Shown here piece after piece: positions 10,258-21,961 of a DNA stretch of 64,000 nt. A model generated the notes under the pieces. It had not been told where the DNA came from. It ran no database searches and saw nothing but the letters and a program-made list of their open reading frames with translations. A program made the position numbers and the translations under genes. Position 1 is the first letter of the stretch; each line of letters starts with the position of its first letter. Where the stretch lies: contig CM068831.1 of the NCBI GenBank assembly GCA_028554795.2, forward strand, positions 66,997,982 to 67,061,981. The letters are read 5' to 3'. Source of the DNA: Sinohyriopsis cumingii. Lineage: Eukaryota > Mollusca > Bivalvia > Unionida > Unionidae.

Positions 10258-11382
10258 TGCATAGTGGTGTTAGCGAAACATAAAACCTAATTAAACAAAT
10301 GAGGAAGCATTTAAATGATTTGAAACAAAGGTTACAATAGATACAGGTACTCTCGAGACAGAAATGGATAGAAAGACATGCATTAAGTGTTAGTCTTGAT
10401 GAAATAAAAGCCGCAGAAAGGAAAAGAGATATTCAGAATTGAATCCAAGACGGAAAATGGCCTTCAATAAGGCTCATTAGTAACTTATTTTCCACGTGTT
10501 CCCTCCATCTCTTGATTGAATCGATGACGGCAAATGGGCTTCAAGAGTATTGCATTTTAAGTTAAAACGGGCGAATTGAAAATTAATGGATAAAATCACA
10601 CATGAGTCTCATGCTAAATGGAAATAAATCCAGTGTTATACTGCTTTAAATGTAAACTTGTAATTTATAATTTATTTCAATTAATAAATGCTTTAATGCT
10701 AATTTTGTAACTGAACAACACTAAACAAAGAAATATATATAATCTAATTATTTGCAATTTGCGGATACGTTGATGCTCATATATGTTGTAATGAATACAA
10801 GTTACACTTCAAAGATGAAGGAGATTGTTATTAAAACAATAAAGCAAGATCGTTCGCAATATTTGTCAATTTGAATATTTACAATTTAAACCTTTAAACA
10901 CTTACATACTCAACAGATTTTAGACAAAATTCAGTGCCTTAAATTCATAGCGTAAAAGAAACACATGCACACTATATGGAAGAGAACTCTGTTTTAATCA
11001 TTTTAACGAAACACAAAAGATGACGTCTTCAGTCAGCGTGTGATATAGAAGTGTCAACATTTATTCCTCGTAAATGCTGCATATAGTTTCAGCAGCAATT
11101 ACAACAGAAGAATCAATAAGTAACGATTTCGCATTTTAAGATAAAAACAACAATATTTTCAAGTTATTTGATCTTACTGCTGAAAAAATTCAATTAGGCA
11201 TAAAATAAATGAAGAATACATGGAACATATCGCTTAAAATAGATATTCAAAATCTATCTCAATTTAGAAAAAAAGAATTACAACTGTGTCTAGTTCAAAT
11301 GTAATAGTGACAGCAAGTTTAAATTGTTTTACAAATTGATTATACCTGCGTTCCTTAATAAGGAATTAATACTGATATGACT
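10258..11382 (+). repeat. Block X, copy 1 (with a degraded coiled-coil exon)
   Basis: This block recurs at about 40950-42060 (plus), 62050-63200 (plus) and 59640-60878 (inverted), with its right end alone at 35253-35345. The plus strand at 10260-10450 holds a charged helical exon read as KQMRKHLNDLKQRL and then ALSVSLDEIKAAERKRDIQN. Here it is interrupted by a stop and a frame change. Other landmarks are TTGCGGATACGTTGATGCTC, GCAAGATCGTTCGCAATATT and CAAATTGATTATACCTGCGT. In the 35-kb and 63-kb copies a fibrinogen-domain gene follows directly; here it is missing and block Z follows instead. Confidence 0.8.
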
Positions 11383-11830
11383 AATTATATTATATTAGGA
11401 GTGAAAGAAGAAGCTTGTGGAAAGACCTTGACAAGCAGCAGCTTATTAGTGTTATAAGATAAATAATGGAAACGGAAAATATTGACTAAGTTTTGAAATA
11501 CTATATCTCGCCTCGCTCTTTTCTGCATTATTTTGACTTGTAATTTCAACAACGTTGGGCTAATAATATAATCAAACCGAAATGCGAATTGTAAAATCTC
11601 CAACTGCTGCTGCTGAACTCTTTCAGAGTTTCTATCTCTTGTACGACATTTGTGTCTTTCATTGTGACTGAGGTATTTCAAAACATTCAAAGGATAATAA
11701 TGATCGACTTGCTATCCATTCACTAGAAGAGAAAACAAATTGTAAATGACAAAGATACCTGCTACTACTACTTTGCTTATCTACCTACTCCTGCAGATGT
11801 TAACTATTTGAATGTCCAGGACAAGAAGTT
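11383..11830 (-). repeat. Block Z, copy 1 (degraded membrane-segment exon)
   Basis: This block matches 36790-37225. The minus strand carries a hydrophobic stretch, AGIFVIYNLFSLLVNG, preceded by an in-frame stop. A 101-codon frame follows with a glutamine-rich helix and the phrase FRFDYIISPTLLKLQVKIMQ. The equivalent at 37 kb reads the hydrophobic part openly. In the 36-37 kb copy block Z lies just upstream of the fibrinogen-domain gene on the same strand. Confidence 0.65.
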
Positions 11831-11908
11831 GTTGGAATGTGGACCGTAAACCTATAATTCTATAATTGCATAACACTAGTTCAACAATCAAAATTGTAAC
11901 AGTGAAAT

Positions 11909-11909
<1 letters not shown>

Positions 11910-11941
<32 letters not shown>
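11910..11941. repeat. Homopolymer A tract (about 32)
   Basis: An uninterrupted run of A. No retrogene or LINE body is recognisable immediately 5' of it on the plus strand. Confidence 0.95.
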
Positions 11942-11943
<2 letters not shown>

Positions 11944-13799
11944 CAGGAAAGAATCCATATTATAAACACTTGGCAAGAAGAAATGGGAATCAAAACGCTG
12001 TCATATCAGATACGGGTATAAGAAATATGTTGTGAAAAAATACAAATTAGTGAATTTTGTTTCCACGATGCGCAAACGGTGTTATTCCTTCATAGTGATA
12101 CAGAAATCAAAACTTATTTAACATGAAGAGTTTAAATCATATATAGATGAACCCCCTAAGGCTTACATGAAATACGTCTTGACATTATTTGTTTGGATTA
12201 AGACTTTCCTTTAACTCATACGAAAAACTGTACAATGTTAAGTTATGGCTAAAAGTCACTAAGCCTATAAATCAAACATCCCTAGGAATAATGTTCTCTC
12301 ATTTTAACTATTTTTTATTTTTAAGTTCAGAAGGATAACATTATAAAGAGGGAGCACTGGTGAGCAGATTAACCTTATTTTTGTATGAGATGTACATGAT
12401 TGGAAAGCAGAGGGTGAGGGTGATCATTATAACAAGTAAATCTCTATCGACGTACACAGACCATTTATATATATCTGTTTGCATGTGTGTAAATGTCTTG
12501 AGAATAATTTTAAGCACACTTGTCTCCAAGATTTGCAGAGTAAAATGCTGTAATATAAACAGAACAAAACTATTTAAAACACATTATTCCTTCAGAGTTG
12601 TACTGAGATAAGACAATCCTCAGTATGTGCTCTGCATACCTGACTATATTTAAAACTGACTCCAGGAAAAGAAAGTATTTGGAACTAGACCAGTTTTAGT
12701 AGGATAGTTTAGTGACTCTTATCTTTACAAAAGGATGAGGTTTTGAAATTTTTGTTCATTTTGCACTTCTCTTGCACTGATGAATGATGTTGAATTCAAC
12801 AAGTACAACATGTATATATTACATGTCCACCTTAAAACATGCATTCAAACCATGTATTGTTTTCTTATTTTAATTTGATTAATTAATCTTTGTCTATATG
12901 GATATTCATCTACTGTATGCAGTCAATATCCATCTGTCTGTCTGCCATCCACTTATCCATCGACTGATGCCAACATGGCCTATAGGAGTCATAATGGGTT
13001 GTGATTTACTAGGACATGTGTATGACTGCTGGTACGGTATCCAGTTAAATCACTAGTTTTGAAGAAAAAAAATAAATGTTAAGTGCTAATTGTAGAAGTG
13101 GCTTGAGAGGATACAGACTGGGTCAATACTATATATAGGACTTACTTTGGCTTTGATACCTGGATGAATATGAAATTTGTGTATCACTGATTACAAGATT
13201 CAGATTCATTTTACCTGATATATTCCCTAGATGTACCAGGGTCTTAAATGGATAAAGCTCAAACCTGTGTTGCAGTGCCAGATATATTGTCTAACACTTT
13301 ATATTCTGGGTCAGAGGAAAAGGTACATGTAACATCAGCCAGGGATGGATGTGGTACAGCGTTTAATATGGTCATTTTGTAGGAGAGAGAGAGTGACTAT
13401 ACTGAAAACGTTCAGTGAATTGTAGCGCGTAGGATCCCATGATCAAAGGTGGGATGAGGAGAATATATCATGAAAAGAAATTCAGCATCTGTGCTTTTGA
13501 AGTAATGATGATTATAAGAAGAACGTTTGGTGTTTTATCATGAACCAATGATTTCAAATACGTCACTTAATAATTAAGGTACTTATTCACAACACTTAAT
13601 GTAATATATATTGGTATTTCATGTATGTTAGATCGTCATGGAAGAAGGTTGAGAACTTGAGAATTTATTCAAGAAATGGGGACTTCAGCAGAATTTGATT
13701 GAGAAAATTCAAGAGCAGAAGGTATAATGGATTGAGAAATTTGTTGTCGTCTATGATGTCTCTTTTCACGATGTGAGTGAGTCACATGAATGCATAACG
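11942..13799. other. Unassigned AT-rich sequence
   Basis: About 1.9 kb with no exon or repeat that I can name. Opposing open frames at 12341-12611 overlap each other and have no motif. Confidence 0.5.
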
Positions 13800-14104
13800 T
13801 ACCACCCTGGTAGCCTAAGTGGTTACAACATCTGACTCGGATGTTGGAGGTCGCAGTTTTGAACCCTGGCCAAGTCATACCAAAGACTTATACAAACGGT
13901 ACTTGCAGCTGCCTCACTTAGTGTTCTGCACTAAGAGGTTAGCGTTAGGACAATTTGACTGGGTGTGACATGATGCTACATATCTTCAGCATGATGCCCC
14001 AGTGTTAGATATCCCTATAAACTACCACACTCTAGACATCGTAGCAGTATGACTGAAAAAGAGTGAAAGCTACGTTAAAAATTCGAATCACACACACACA
14101 CAAC
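13800..14104 (+). mobile_element. tRNA-derived SINE, family A, copy 3
   Basis: The head has A-box-like TAGCCTAAGTGG at 13811 and B-box-like GTTTTGAACCC at about 13856. The body contains GGACAATTTGACTGGGTGTG and CTACCACACTCTAGACATCG. The tail is GCTACGTTAAAAATTCGAAT followed by a short (CA)n run, which may be the original 3' end. Confidence 0.88.
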
Positions 14105-15009
14105 CAAATATAAACCTATATTTGTGCATCAGCTCACTTTGGTCACTGGCTTAATTAATGCTATTTTGATTATAATCTGCATCTGTTTTTGTTTCCATGA
14201 TAAATTGAGTAAACTTAATAAAACGTTCAGACCAGTAGACACATATTTAATACAGACTTCATATTCATTTAGTACCAGTATTCTATATGTAAGCTTTTGA
14301 AAAAGTGTAAAAGACACCACTGTCTTGAAGATATATTGGACTTCACAATTTTTTTGTCTTAATTTGCTAAGTTTTTCTTGTGGCTCTAATAATTTCAAAA
14401 AATAGGACAAAGTATTGGAACCTTAGATAGGACATAGTTACTTTAAACATATATGAAGTCCATTATGTCATAAATTAAGAAGTTTGTGAAGTTATGGTTA
14501 TTACCATCATTATTTGTCGGTAATTAATACAATTCAGCTTTTAATTATTTGCATTTTACTGCTATGTTAAGTGATAAATATTTGGCTTAATTAGTAACCT
14601 AAACAATGGAAAACAAGAATCCATGTGACTAATATCAAACCTATACAGACCTCCATCTGTCCCTTGTTTGTTAATAATATACATTAATGCTTTCATACAC
14701 GACTTGTACATTTTTAAACAAATTCTCAATGGATGATTCTTGGACCTAGACCTTTCAAATCTGCTCAAATTACATCATTCTCATTTCTCTTATTCTGTCT
14801 TGCTCTCTCATAGAAAGAGTTATTTCATAATATATAAAGAAATTTATAGTAATTGCAAATACCACACCATTAACAGTATCCTGAAGAAACAAAAGTTTTT
14901 TGTCCTATATTTGTCAGATACGTTTGAAAATACTTGTCTTGCCAACTGAATCCTGTCAGGAAGAGGTAAATAATACCAGCATGAAACTAAATATTTTCAG
15001 TTGAGATTC
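14105..15009. other. Unassigned; possibly downstream part of the ZNF862-like relic
   Basis: Minus-strand frames of 93 and 68 codons (14129-14410 and 14562-14768) contain no motif I can place. They may be remnants of the transposase-derived gene to the right, but I cannot align them with it. Confidence 0.35.
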
Positions 15010-15990
15010 TCATAGATATACTATGTTATCATTTTCTGGAACAATCCACGTGAACTCTTCACTCTTCTGATATATCTCAGCATGTGTTAAGTGAGAGAGA
15101 GGAATTTGCAGGAATACATCACAGCCTACTGATCAAATTCTCTTTTCTACCTCTTGTCCAGTAATTTCTGAAAGTCACTTGTCCTCTCAGCATTTTAATC
15201 TGTCCCAAAATTTCAGTCTCTTGCCTGAACTGCATGAGTTGTATGTGTTTTAATCAATATTAGACATATTAGACACAAAAGAATGTAGAACATCATTATT
15301 TCGTCAAAGGACTTAATGTCTTATTTTATGTTACTGTCAAGGTAGCTTACACTATTTCTTGCTCCAATATGGTAGCATCTATCAGCAAGAATGAAAATGA
15401 AATTATTGGAATTCAGACATTTCCTAAATTCTTCTCACTAGACTAAGTCAATGGACAGAACAAAGTCTCTTGCCCTGAGTCATTATAGTTTAAAACCGTT
15501 TTTCTCCTGAAGAGCACACACATTTCCACATCAAGAAATTGTATTCCATCTTTAGTTATGGTGTAGGCTGTGTTAAAAAGAGCTCTTATTTTATTTTGTT
15601 TTTGGATTTCATACTCATTTACTTTTAAAATAGTTTTACCTAGTGGAGTGTTAGCAACTCCAACTTTCAGAATTTTCTACAAATGATTGTTAGTGTCATG
15701 CATATATGTTGATGCACACGATTTTTCGGGTCCAAAACTCTCATGAAATGTGCTTGATTAAATACTGAATTTGTCATTTCCATTCACAAATACGGTGGCT
15801 AAATTTCCAATGTGCTCTAGTTTGGGATATTGTTTGTAGTAACTGGAGAACATCTTTTCTCCCACTCAATAAATTAAAACTACGGACAAGTAGTAACCCA
15901 ATGTGTCAGAAAATTTCTTTATCTCATAGTGTTGTCATATTTTACATATCTTGCCTCCACAGCATCTGACTTATGTCTCTTTGGAAGAAT
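15010..15990 (-). pseudogene. ZNF862-like / hAT-transposase-derived gene relic
   Basis: The minus strand from 15990 reads KRHKSDAVEARYVKYDNTMR, then after a frame change MFSSYYKQYPKLEH...VFVNGNDKFS and a tail FHESFGPEKSC. This resembles a TTF-type zinc-finger segment ('C...YP......FV.GN..F.......HE.S..H..C'). After further stops it reads KILKVGVANTPLGKTILKVN and IRALFNTAYTITKDGIQFLD, close to the 'AFNTAY.IAKE...FTKF' helix of ZNF862-like proteins. Then at about 15320-15390 it reads FLLIDATILEQEIV, close to the 'DGATD.S..EQEIVYVR' start of the hAT catalytic core. Several stops and at least two frameshifts make it dead. The identification rests on remembered family motifs. The C-terminal hAT dimerisation region was not found. 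Confidence 0.62.
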
Positions 15991-16788
15991 AGTTAAATCA
16001 GACTCATTGACTCATGATTTAGTAAACTCATTTTATCCAAATAAACAAGATCACCTAATTCGACAATTTCTTCTATAAAAGTGATCTTAAAAAACATCTT
16101 GTCTTGTAAATGCAAACACAGACTACTGCTTTAGTGTAATTATTCGACTTCAAAATGCAAAACCGCATGTTGAAGTCGATGATCTGTGTAGCCAATTAAA
16201 AATAAGCAACTCATTACGTTCTTTTAATCATTTCATAAATGCAGAGGACACGTATTTTGATAAATCGCCTTTCATTAGTTTCAGTTCTCATGTTATCTGC
16301 TCATGAGAATCTGTTGAGTGAACACAAAAACAAGGTCATTAAAAATGCTATTTCATCGTGTCAGATTTGTTTGTTTTAGGTGTTTTGGTTAAATTATTTG
16401 GACACTTAGCCCAGTATTCAGTCAAGCAGTAATATAATTCCCGCACATGTGAGTTAGATACAAGCATTCTGTATGCCCAGAATGCATGGGTGGCCAGATT
16501 AAGGTTGATAAAGTGATTCAAGTATGAAAATTTGTGCTTACCCACCTTGTTTTAAGATAGGAAGAAAAATCACTTGCCCTGAACTTGGGCCTTGAATATT
16601 TTTATTTGTCCAGCTTTGAAAATGTATTATAGTCCATTCCATAAGGCTATTGGTTTTTATCAGCTCTGCACTATGGTGCCAACAGTAAGTCAATTTTTAA
16701 TGTTACCATTCTCTCTTATTTATTTGCACATATCACAATAAATTTGTGTTACTGAAATGATTGACTTTATTAATTTTTTGTGTTTTAG
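15991..16788. other. Unassigned; possible short upstream exon of the SAM/HECT-like relic
   Basis: No clear gene. A donor-like ACA/GTAAGT near 16687 precedes the strong acceptor at 16788 (TTTTTTGTGTTTTAG). An intron of about 100 bp may therefore join a short exon ending CTATGGTGCCAACA to the relic that follows. Confidence 0.35.
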
Positions 16789-18806
16789 ATTGACTGTCAA
16801 ACCCTGTGTGCAATGCCAGACAAGCAGTTACAACTGTATATTCCAAAGCTCGGTGACATAGATGCCACAAAAATATTTTGCCAGGAAGTATTTAGCAAAC
16901 AACAGATGTATAATAGAAAAACCACATTGTTGGAGACGCTCCGTTGAAAGTTAATATCAAAATACAACAAACATGATGTCCGTGATGAAACTGCTGAGTC
17001 ATCCGATCCAAGAAGAGCCAAGCTTTTGGGCAATGCAAGTGCTTCTAATAATGACAGAAAGATTGAACTTGGCTGGTATGATTTCAATTTATTTTCAGAA
17101 ACGTTGCAACATGTTAGAAATAAATATGGTGGTGGGACAAGGGAAGTAATAGTGAGCAAATATTGGAAAACAAGACATTCTTGAATATGGAAAGCATATG
17201 TTTTCCCTGGAGGTATATCAGAAAAGGGTTGTCAATCTGAATTTCAATTTCATTTAAAAGATTTCCAGCAGTCAGCAGTGGATAATTCGACAAGAGTGGA
17301 ACATCTGTACAAAATAACACAAATGAAAATACTTAGATTATATAATTAAAATAGAAACAAATCAGCATATTGTTGCTTTTGATGCATGTGATAAAGGTAT
17401 TCTGGTGGAGAAATTGACTGGATTAACGACTTGTATTGGGAAATCAGTCCTTGGATTAGATTTATCATCTGCCTCAGCATATAACAATTCTGTAGAATAT
17501 GTGCCAACAATATACACATCATTGCGTGAAACACCAACAGCACTGAATGCCTCTACACCGTTAACAACCATGCAATCCAGTGATACAAATCTACAGTCAT
17601 GTTTGTTGACAGTTGACGTAGGTAATGAAATAATGTTTTCACTTTCTGCCGAGAGTTACAAACTTTTTTTTCTCAGAGGAGCCTCCTTCATTCTCATGCA
17701 ATTCCTTACCCGATACTGCAACATCAGAGGCTGGAACTGTATGCATTGATGACATTGATGATAATGTTGTGTTAGAATCAGTATCTTCTGAATCTTGCCA
17801 TACTTTATTAGCAAGGGTTCGAGCTCCACGAAAAATACGCTTCAGTCTGCAAGAAAGACTTGATTCGACACTTAGGATACATCAAGGTAACATTGTTTAC
17901 TGAACGGATAAAGCTATATCAGAAGGAAGAGATGTATCTTAGTAGTTTCATAGTGAAAAGTGTATTACCCAATAGAGAAGATGAAAGATATGAAGGTGTT
18001 GGACTTCTCAGAGAAATTTTCACTGAATTCTGGGAAAGCTTCTATTTCAAATGTTGTAAGGGTGCTGATATCAAGGTTCCTATTTTGCGACATGATATGG
18101 GTGAAGATGAACGTAAATCAATAGGTAGAATCACATTTGATAGTTGGTCAACCTTGAAATACTTTACAGTACAACTTGCGCAAATAGTACTTTAAGATGC
18201 AATATTTGGTATGATACAGTAAGCCTTTCTTGGCTTCATACCAGTTTTAGAAAGAATCATCATTTAGGCAGCATTAGCTAACTTTGAGTTGGTTGATATG
18301 AATGACCTGTTGGAGGTTTTGGAATCCCACGAGTGTAAAGAGTTGCCAGCACTTGCAAAACATCCAGTCCATCATTGAAGAAATTGCATACAAGCAAATC
18401 TTAAAGGAGCAAAAGTTTGTAATTGAAAGTTGAAGAAAGGTGTTTGGAAACAATTTGGAAATGGACCAAAATGTGCTTCGTCACATATTTAAAGAAAAGC
18501 AGCCAACAGTGGAGAAAATATTGAATGCTTTGAACTTTCAAGATGTGATGGACTGCAACCCGCAAAACATATCTGGTTAGACAAGAAAGGTATGGAAAAC
18601 TTTCTGCGGTTTTGAACAGGTTCCAATCTTATTACTGAAAAGATATTGTTGAGTTTACAATGTTATATGGCTGTGAAAGACCCCCAGTAGCTCATACCTG
18701 TGGAAGTATTCTTAGAATTTCAAGAAGTTATGAAACCTTCTCAGATACGCAAGAAGAATTTGAAAATATAATATCACGCAATGTTTGGGAGCTGAGTTAC
18801 GTTTAA
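16789..18806 (+). pseudogene. SAM-like plus HECT-like ubiquitin-ligase gene, decayed
   Basis: After a good splice acceptor the plus strand reads DCQTLCAMPDKQLQLYIPKL and GDIDATKIFCQE, a SAM-like start. It then reads KIELGWYDF and YGGGTRE, ILEYGKHMF and FPGGISEKG (two frames), and LYKITQMKILRLY. A Ser/Thr-rich linker follows, and then a HECT-type domain: LYQKEEMYLSS, GVGLLREIFTEFWESFYFKC (about 17995), VPILRHDMGEDERKSIGRI, and NFELVDMNDLLEVLESHECK. It ends PPVAHTCGSILRISRSYETF, with the presumed thioester cysteine (HTC) at 18699-18701 and a final stop at 18804. The order SAM-like, FPGG, HECT matches uncharacterised G2E3-like E3 ligases of invertebrates and fish. Several stops (e.g. 18193) and frameshifts (about 17895, 17190) make it a pseudogene. 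The catalytic C-lobe is the best kept part. Confidence 0.78.
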
Positions 18807-19059
18807 TGTGAATCAAAGCATATAAGAAGGGTGAGATCTGTTAGTGTTGTTTCTTAGTACATACAATATTAGTATTCATTATATGTTCATTTATTTCTTC
18901 TTTAGCTTTACATTGTAAGAATCGTACAATATTTTACGATATTGAACTCTCGTGCAATTCATATTGGATTGACGTGCATAAGGGAACTAACTACTTTCTA
19001 TTGCAAACAAACAATGGACGCAAACGCCAGCACTTTTGATTTGTAAACAAAATCATGAG
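18807..19059. other. Unassigned
   Basis: Nothing recognised between the HECT-like relic and repeat P. Confidence 0.5.
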
Positions 19060-20150
19060 CACTCGCGTAGTAGGCTCTTTACATTTGGGTTGATCAAATT
19101 TGTTTTTGAATGAAGAAAAGCAAATGTATATTTTGTGGACTGCCACATACCAGCTGCTTTGATACATTTCGCGTTAACTTTGTTGATACAGTGTTTCGGT
19201 TTTAGCTAGCTATAGACGCTTGACAGGGTCCTTACAAATAACATGCAAGTGACAAGGCATAAACGGTCTTTTTTAGCTGGTAATAAGATTGGCAAAAAAA
19301 AAAATACTTTACATCCTGAATTTCCTCAAAATGTACTTTCTTAGTTCTGCAATTCCGAATTACATGACCTGTGTCATAGGTTCTCAACCTTGATTACACA
19401 TTTAGAAATTGTACTGTAATTTCAAATATATTCAAAGTGCAATTACATCCTCCTTACTGCACTCAAAACGAAATAAGCGTTAAATTCCATAGCGTCTTTT
19501 TGATAATTGCAACTGAAAGACTTCACATTTTTTCCACATTATGATTTCAAACATTCAATGACAGAAACAGAAACACATTTGCGGATGTCATTACGCTTCT
19601 CTCTCGCTGCTTCAAGCCGATGTATTTCATGTGGAATTGTCACAGATAAATCAAGTCCATAATCACGAACTTCCGTAGAATCGACATAAACACCAAACTC
19701 TATTCAATCCAGATCAAATGGAGGTTATTGCAATGCACATTCATTTACAATATGACTCAAAATGTCAATTTAAGTAGACACGCCCTTTTCTTTCGAATGT
19801 TATGTCTAGCGCGCGACTAAGTTCACATTTATCTGGGCGGAGTTAGCTGCGCATTAATAATGTTGTTGTTGTGTACTGATGAATCTGCGGTTGTGTATTT
19901 AGTTTGGAAAACGGCATACATTCAGTTACATTGTTTCTTGTAGTGTATTTTTGTTTATATAAGTAAGCCTTATGTAGAATACGAAAATGAGCATATAATA
20001 CATATAACAAAAAGGTTACTGCATTTATATGAGAAAATATGAACTCGTTTTGTCGGATGGATATGCTGCACTCCAAAAGTCTTGCAGTATTTCCATCCGA
20101 AAAACTCGTTCATATTTTCCCATGCAAATGCATTAAACTATAAATACAAT
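19060..20150 (-). repeat. Palindrome-ended dispersed repeat 'P', copy 2 (inverted)
   Basis: The reverse complement of this block follows copy 1 (8070-8900) landmark by landmark: GTTTATGCCTTGTCACTTGC, TAAATGAATGTGCATTGCAA, AATACACAACCGCAGATTCA and CATAAGGCTTACTTATATAA. The hairpin here is much better preserved. Arms of about 49 bp at 20020-20070 and 20083-20131 (GAAAATATGAACTCGTTTTG against CGAAAAACTCGTTCATATTT) flank a 12-base loop. Beyond the hairpin both copies continue with AAACTATAAATAC. The inner (left) part has an A-rich tract at 19294. Confidence 0.72.
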
Positions 20151-21044
20151 ATTATTTGACCTATGACACTGTCAACAGTGAAAGATCTCTCCATGTAAAA
20201 ACCCCACAAATCATTTCAAATAACGTGCTTAGCAATCCAGAACATGTCATGAACATTTTATATCTTCAGAGAAGTGTGACAGTAATTATTTTTGTTGATA
20301 ATGCTAATATCAACTGATATAAGAGGTAATAATTATGATAATATTCACAGATAGATGTTACCATCATTACATTCATTATTTATTTTTTAATATCAATCAG
20401 TATGTTATTGTATTTAATTCATAAATGTTCAATATTGATTCAGATTCTTTGTTACTGTTCAGGACCCTTTATAGTTTTCTAGTTTCATTTTAATCATATT
20501 AATATTACAGTTTTTGGAATACCTGCTCATTCTGAAGGGAAAACAGAAAAGAATGTTGTATCATGAAAAGGTCAGGAATACAATTTATACATACCATGGA
20601 TTACTATACAGCTGAAATAGATTACTAAGTTTTATACTCTTTTTTCATTTCTTGGACTATCGATCCTGTGAAAATTTATAAAATACATATGATTAACCAA
20701 ACAAAATTATGCATTTACGTTTTATTTATCTGTATCAGATGAGCAGCGGTGCAAATAAATATCCATCTGGATACTGTGAGATCATAATAGAAACTGAAAC
20801 CATCCAAAGAAATTTCCAACGTTTGACGTCTTTTGCAGCATTTAAGCCATGCCCTCTCCATTAAGATTCGTGATATTAGTATACTATATATATGTTTTAT
20901 TTATACCCACACAAATAAACATATTTATGTATCCAACTCTGATAAGACTGACTACAGGAAACTACAATGAATTAGGGAGTGTTCTTTATACATCCATTCT
21001 CAGTGTGCCCGGTACGAAATGTCGTTGTATTGGCTTTAACATGT
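20151..21044. other. Unassigned AT-rich sequence
   Basis: No exon or named repeat seen. Confidence 0.5.
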
Positions 21045-21262
21045 ATCAGCGCAAGATAGGCCATACATGGCTGCCATTGTAACTGGTGGAGGAAGAACCC
21101 GGGAAAACCTCGATAAGAACCACCTACCCATGGGAAGTCACTGGCAATCCTTCTCACATACTTACATTGTTCGGACCCGAGAATTGAACCTACGAGGATA
21201 GTGGTGTTATGGCAGTGATCGGTAAAGGTGGGCCCTTTAGAATATACGGCCACCCGGGTCCC
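21045..21262 (-). mobile_element. Short interspersed repeat, family B, long copy with tRNA-like head
   Basis: The plus strand reads CCATACATGGCTGCCATTGT, GGTGGAGGAAGAACCCGGGA, then a segment whose reverse complement GGTTCAATTCTCGG is B-box-like, and ends GGCCACCCGGGTCCCC. This is the only one of the three family-B copies that keeps the tRNA-like part. It shows that the CAACAAC-ended repeats at 5.4 and 27.2 kb are truncated copies of a SINE. Confidence 0.72.
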
Positions 21263-21540
21263 CTGCTACGAAATGTAGCTCTGCATCTGTTAAAGTTACT
21301 CACTATCCTTTTGGAAATTTTTGGTTTGCTCCATTTTTGAGCTTCATTTACATTTGTTATAGTCGCGTAGAATTTAAAAATGAAAGTTGGCTTAAATGAA
21401 GAGTGCACTACAAGCATTGTATGGATAGCGTACCGATCAGTGAAAGTGCTGCCATTCGATAACCGGCAAATACTTCTAAACGTGTGAGGAATATGCTAAT
21501 TGAAATGACTAACCAACGAGAGGTAATTCAATAAATTGAA
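21263..21540. other. Unassigned
   Basis: Nothing recognised. Confidence 0.5.
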
Positions 21541-21752
21541 GTTTTGGTTTGGTTTAGTGCTTTATGGTACAGCAACACAAGTTAGTTACATGTGGCACAA
21601 CAACACAGGCAGGTTATTTCAGTAATTGGAGTAAAGTGCCTTGCCCAGTGGCACACCACTATAACTGACCCAGGATGACCCGATGGTAGGAATCGAACGT
21701 GCAATCCTTCGGTAACGAGTCTGGTACGCTAACCTTTGAACCATCATATCAC
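21541..21752 (-). mobile_element. tRNA-derived SINE, family C
   Basis: Read on the minus strand from 21752, the head is GGTGATATGATGGTTCAAAG (A-box region) followed by the B-box-like GTTCGATTCC near 21693. The body contains AAGGCACTTTACTCCAATTA and the 3' side ends with ACTAAACCAAACCAAAA. The sequence differs from families A and B, and it is the only copy in the window. Confidence 0.75.
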
Positions 21753-21928
21753 CAATGGTTCAATTATTTACAGTGCTTTTCGTATCGTTGTTACTGACCA
21801 TAAGATTGTTTTTATACTCCATATCTCTCTCGCTGTTGGTCAGTTTGTCTGTCAGATTTACCATCATAGCCTGGTTATCATGCAAATCCGATACGCCCTT
21901 TGATTTCTGCTTGTGACTTGCGACGATC

Positions 21929-21961
<33 letters not shown>

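Noticed and set aside
11910-11941. Poly(A) tail of a processed pseudogene
   Set aside because: No coding remnant or AATAAA-type signal was recognised 5' of the A tract on the plus strand.
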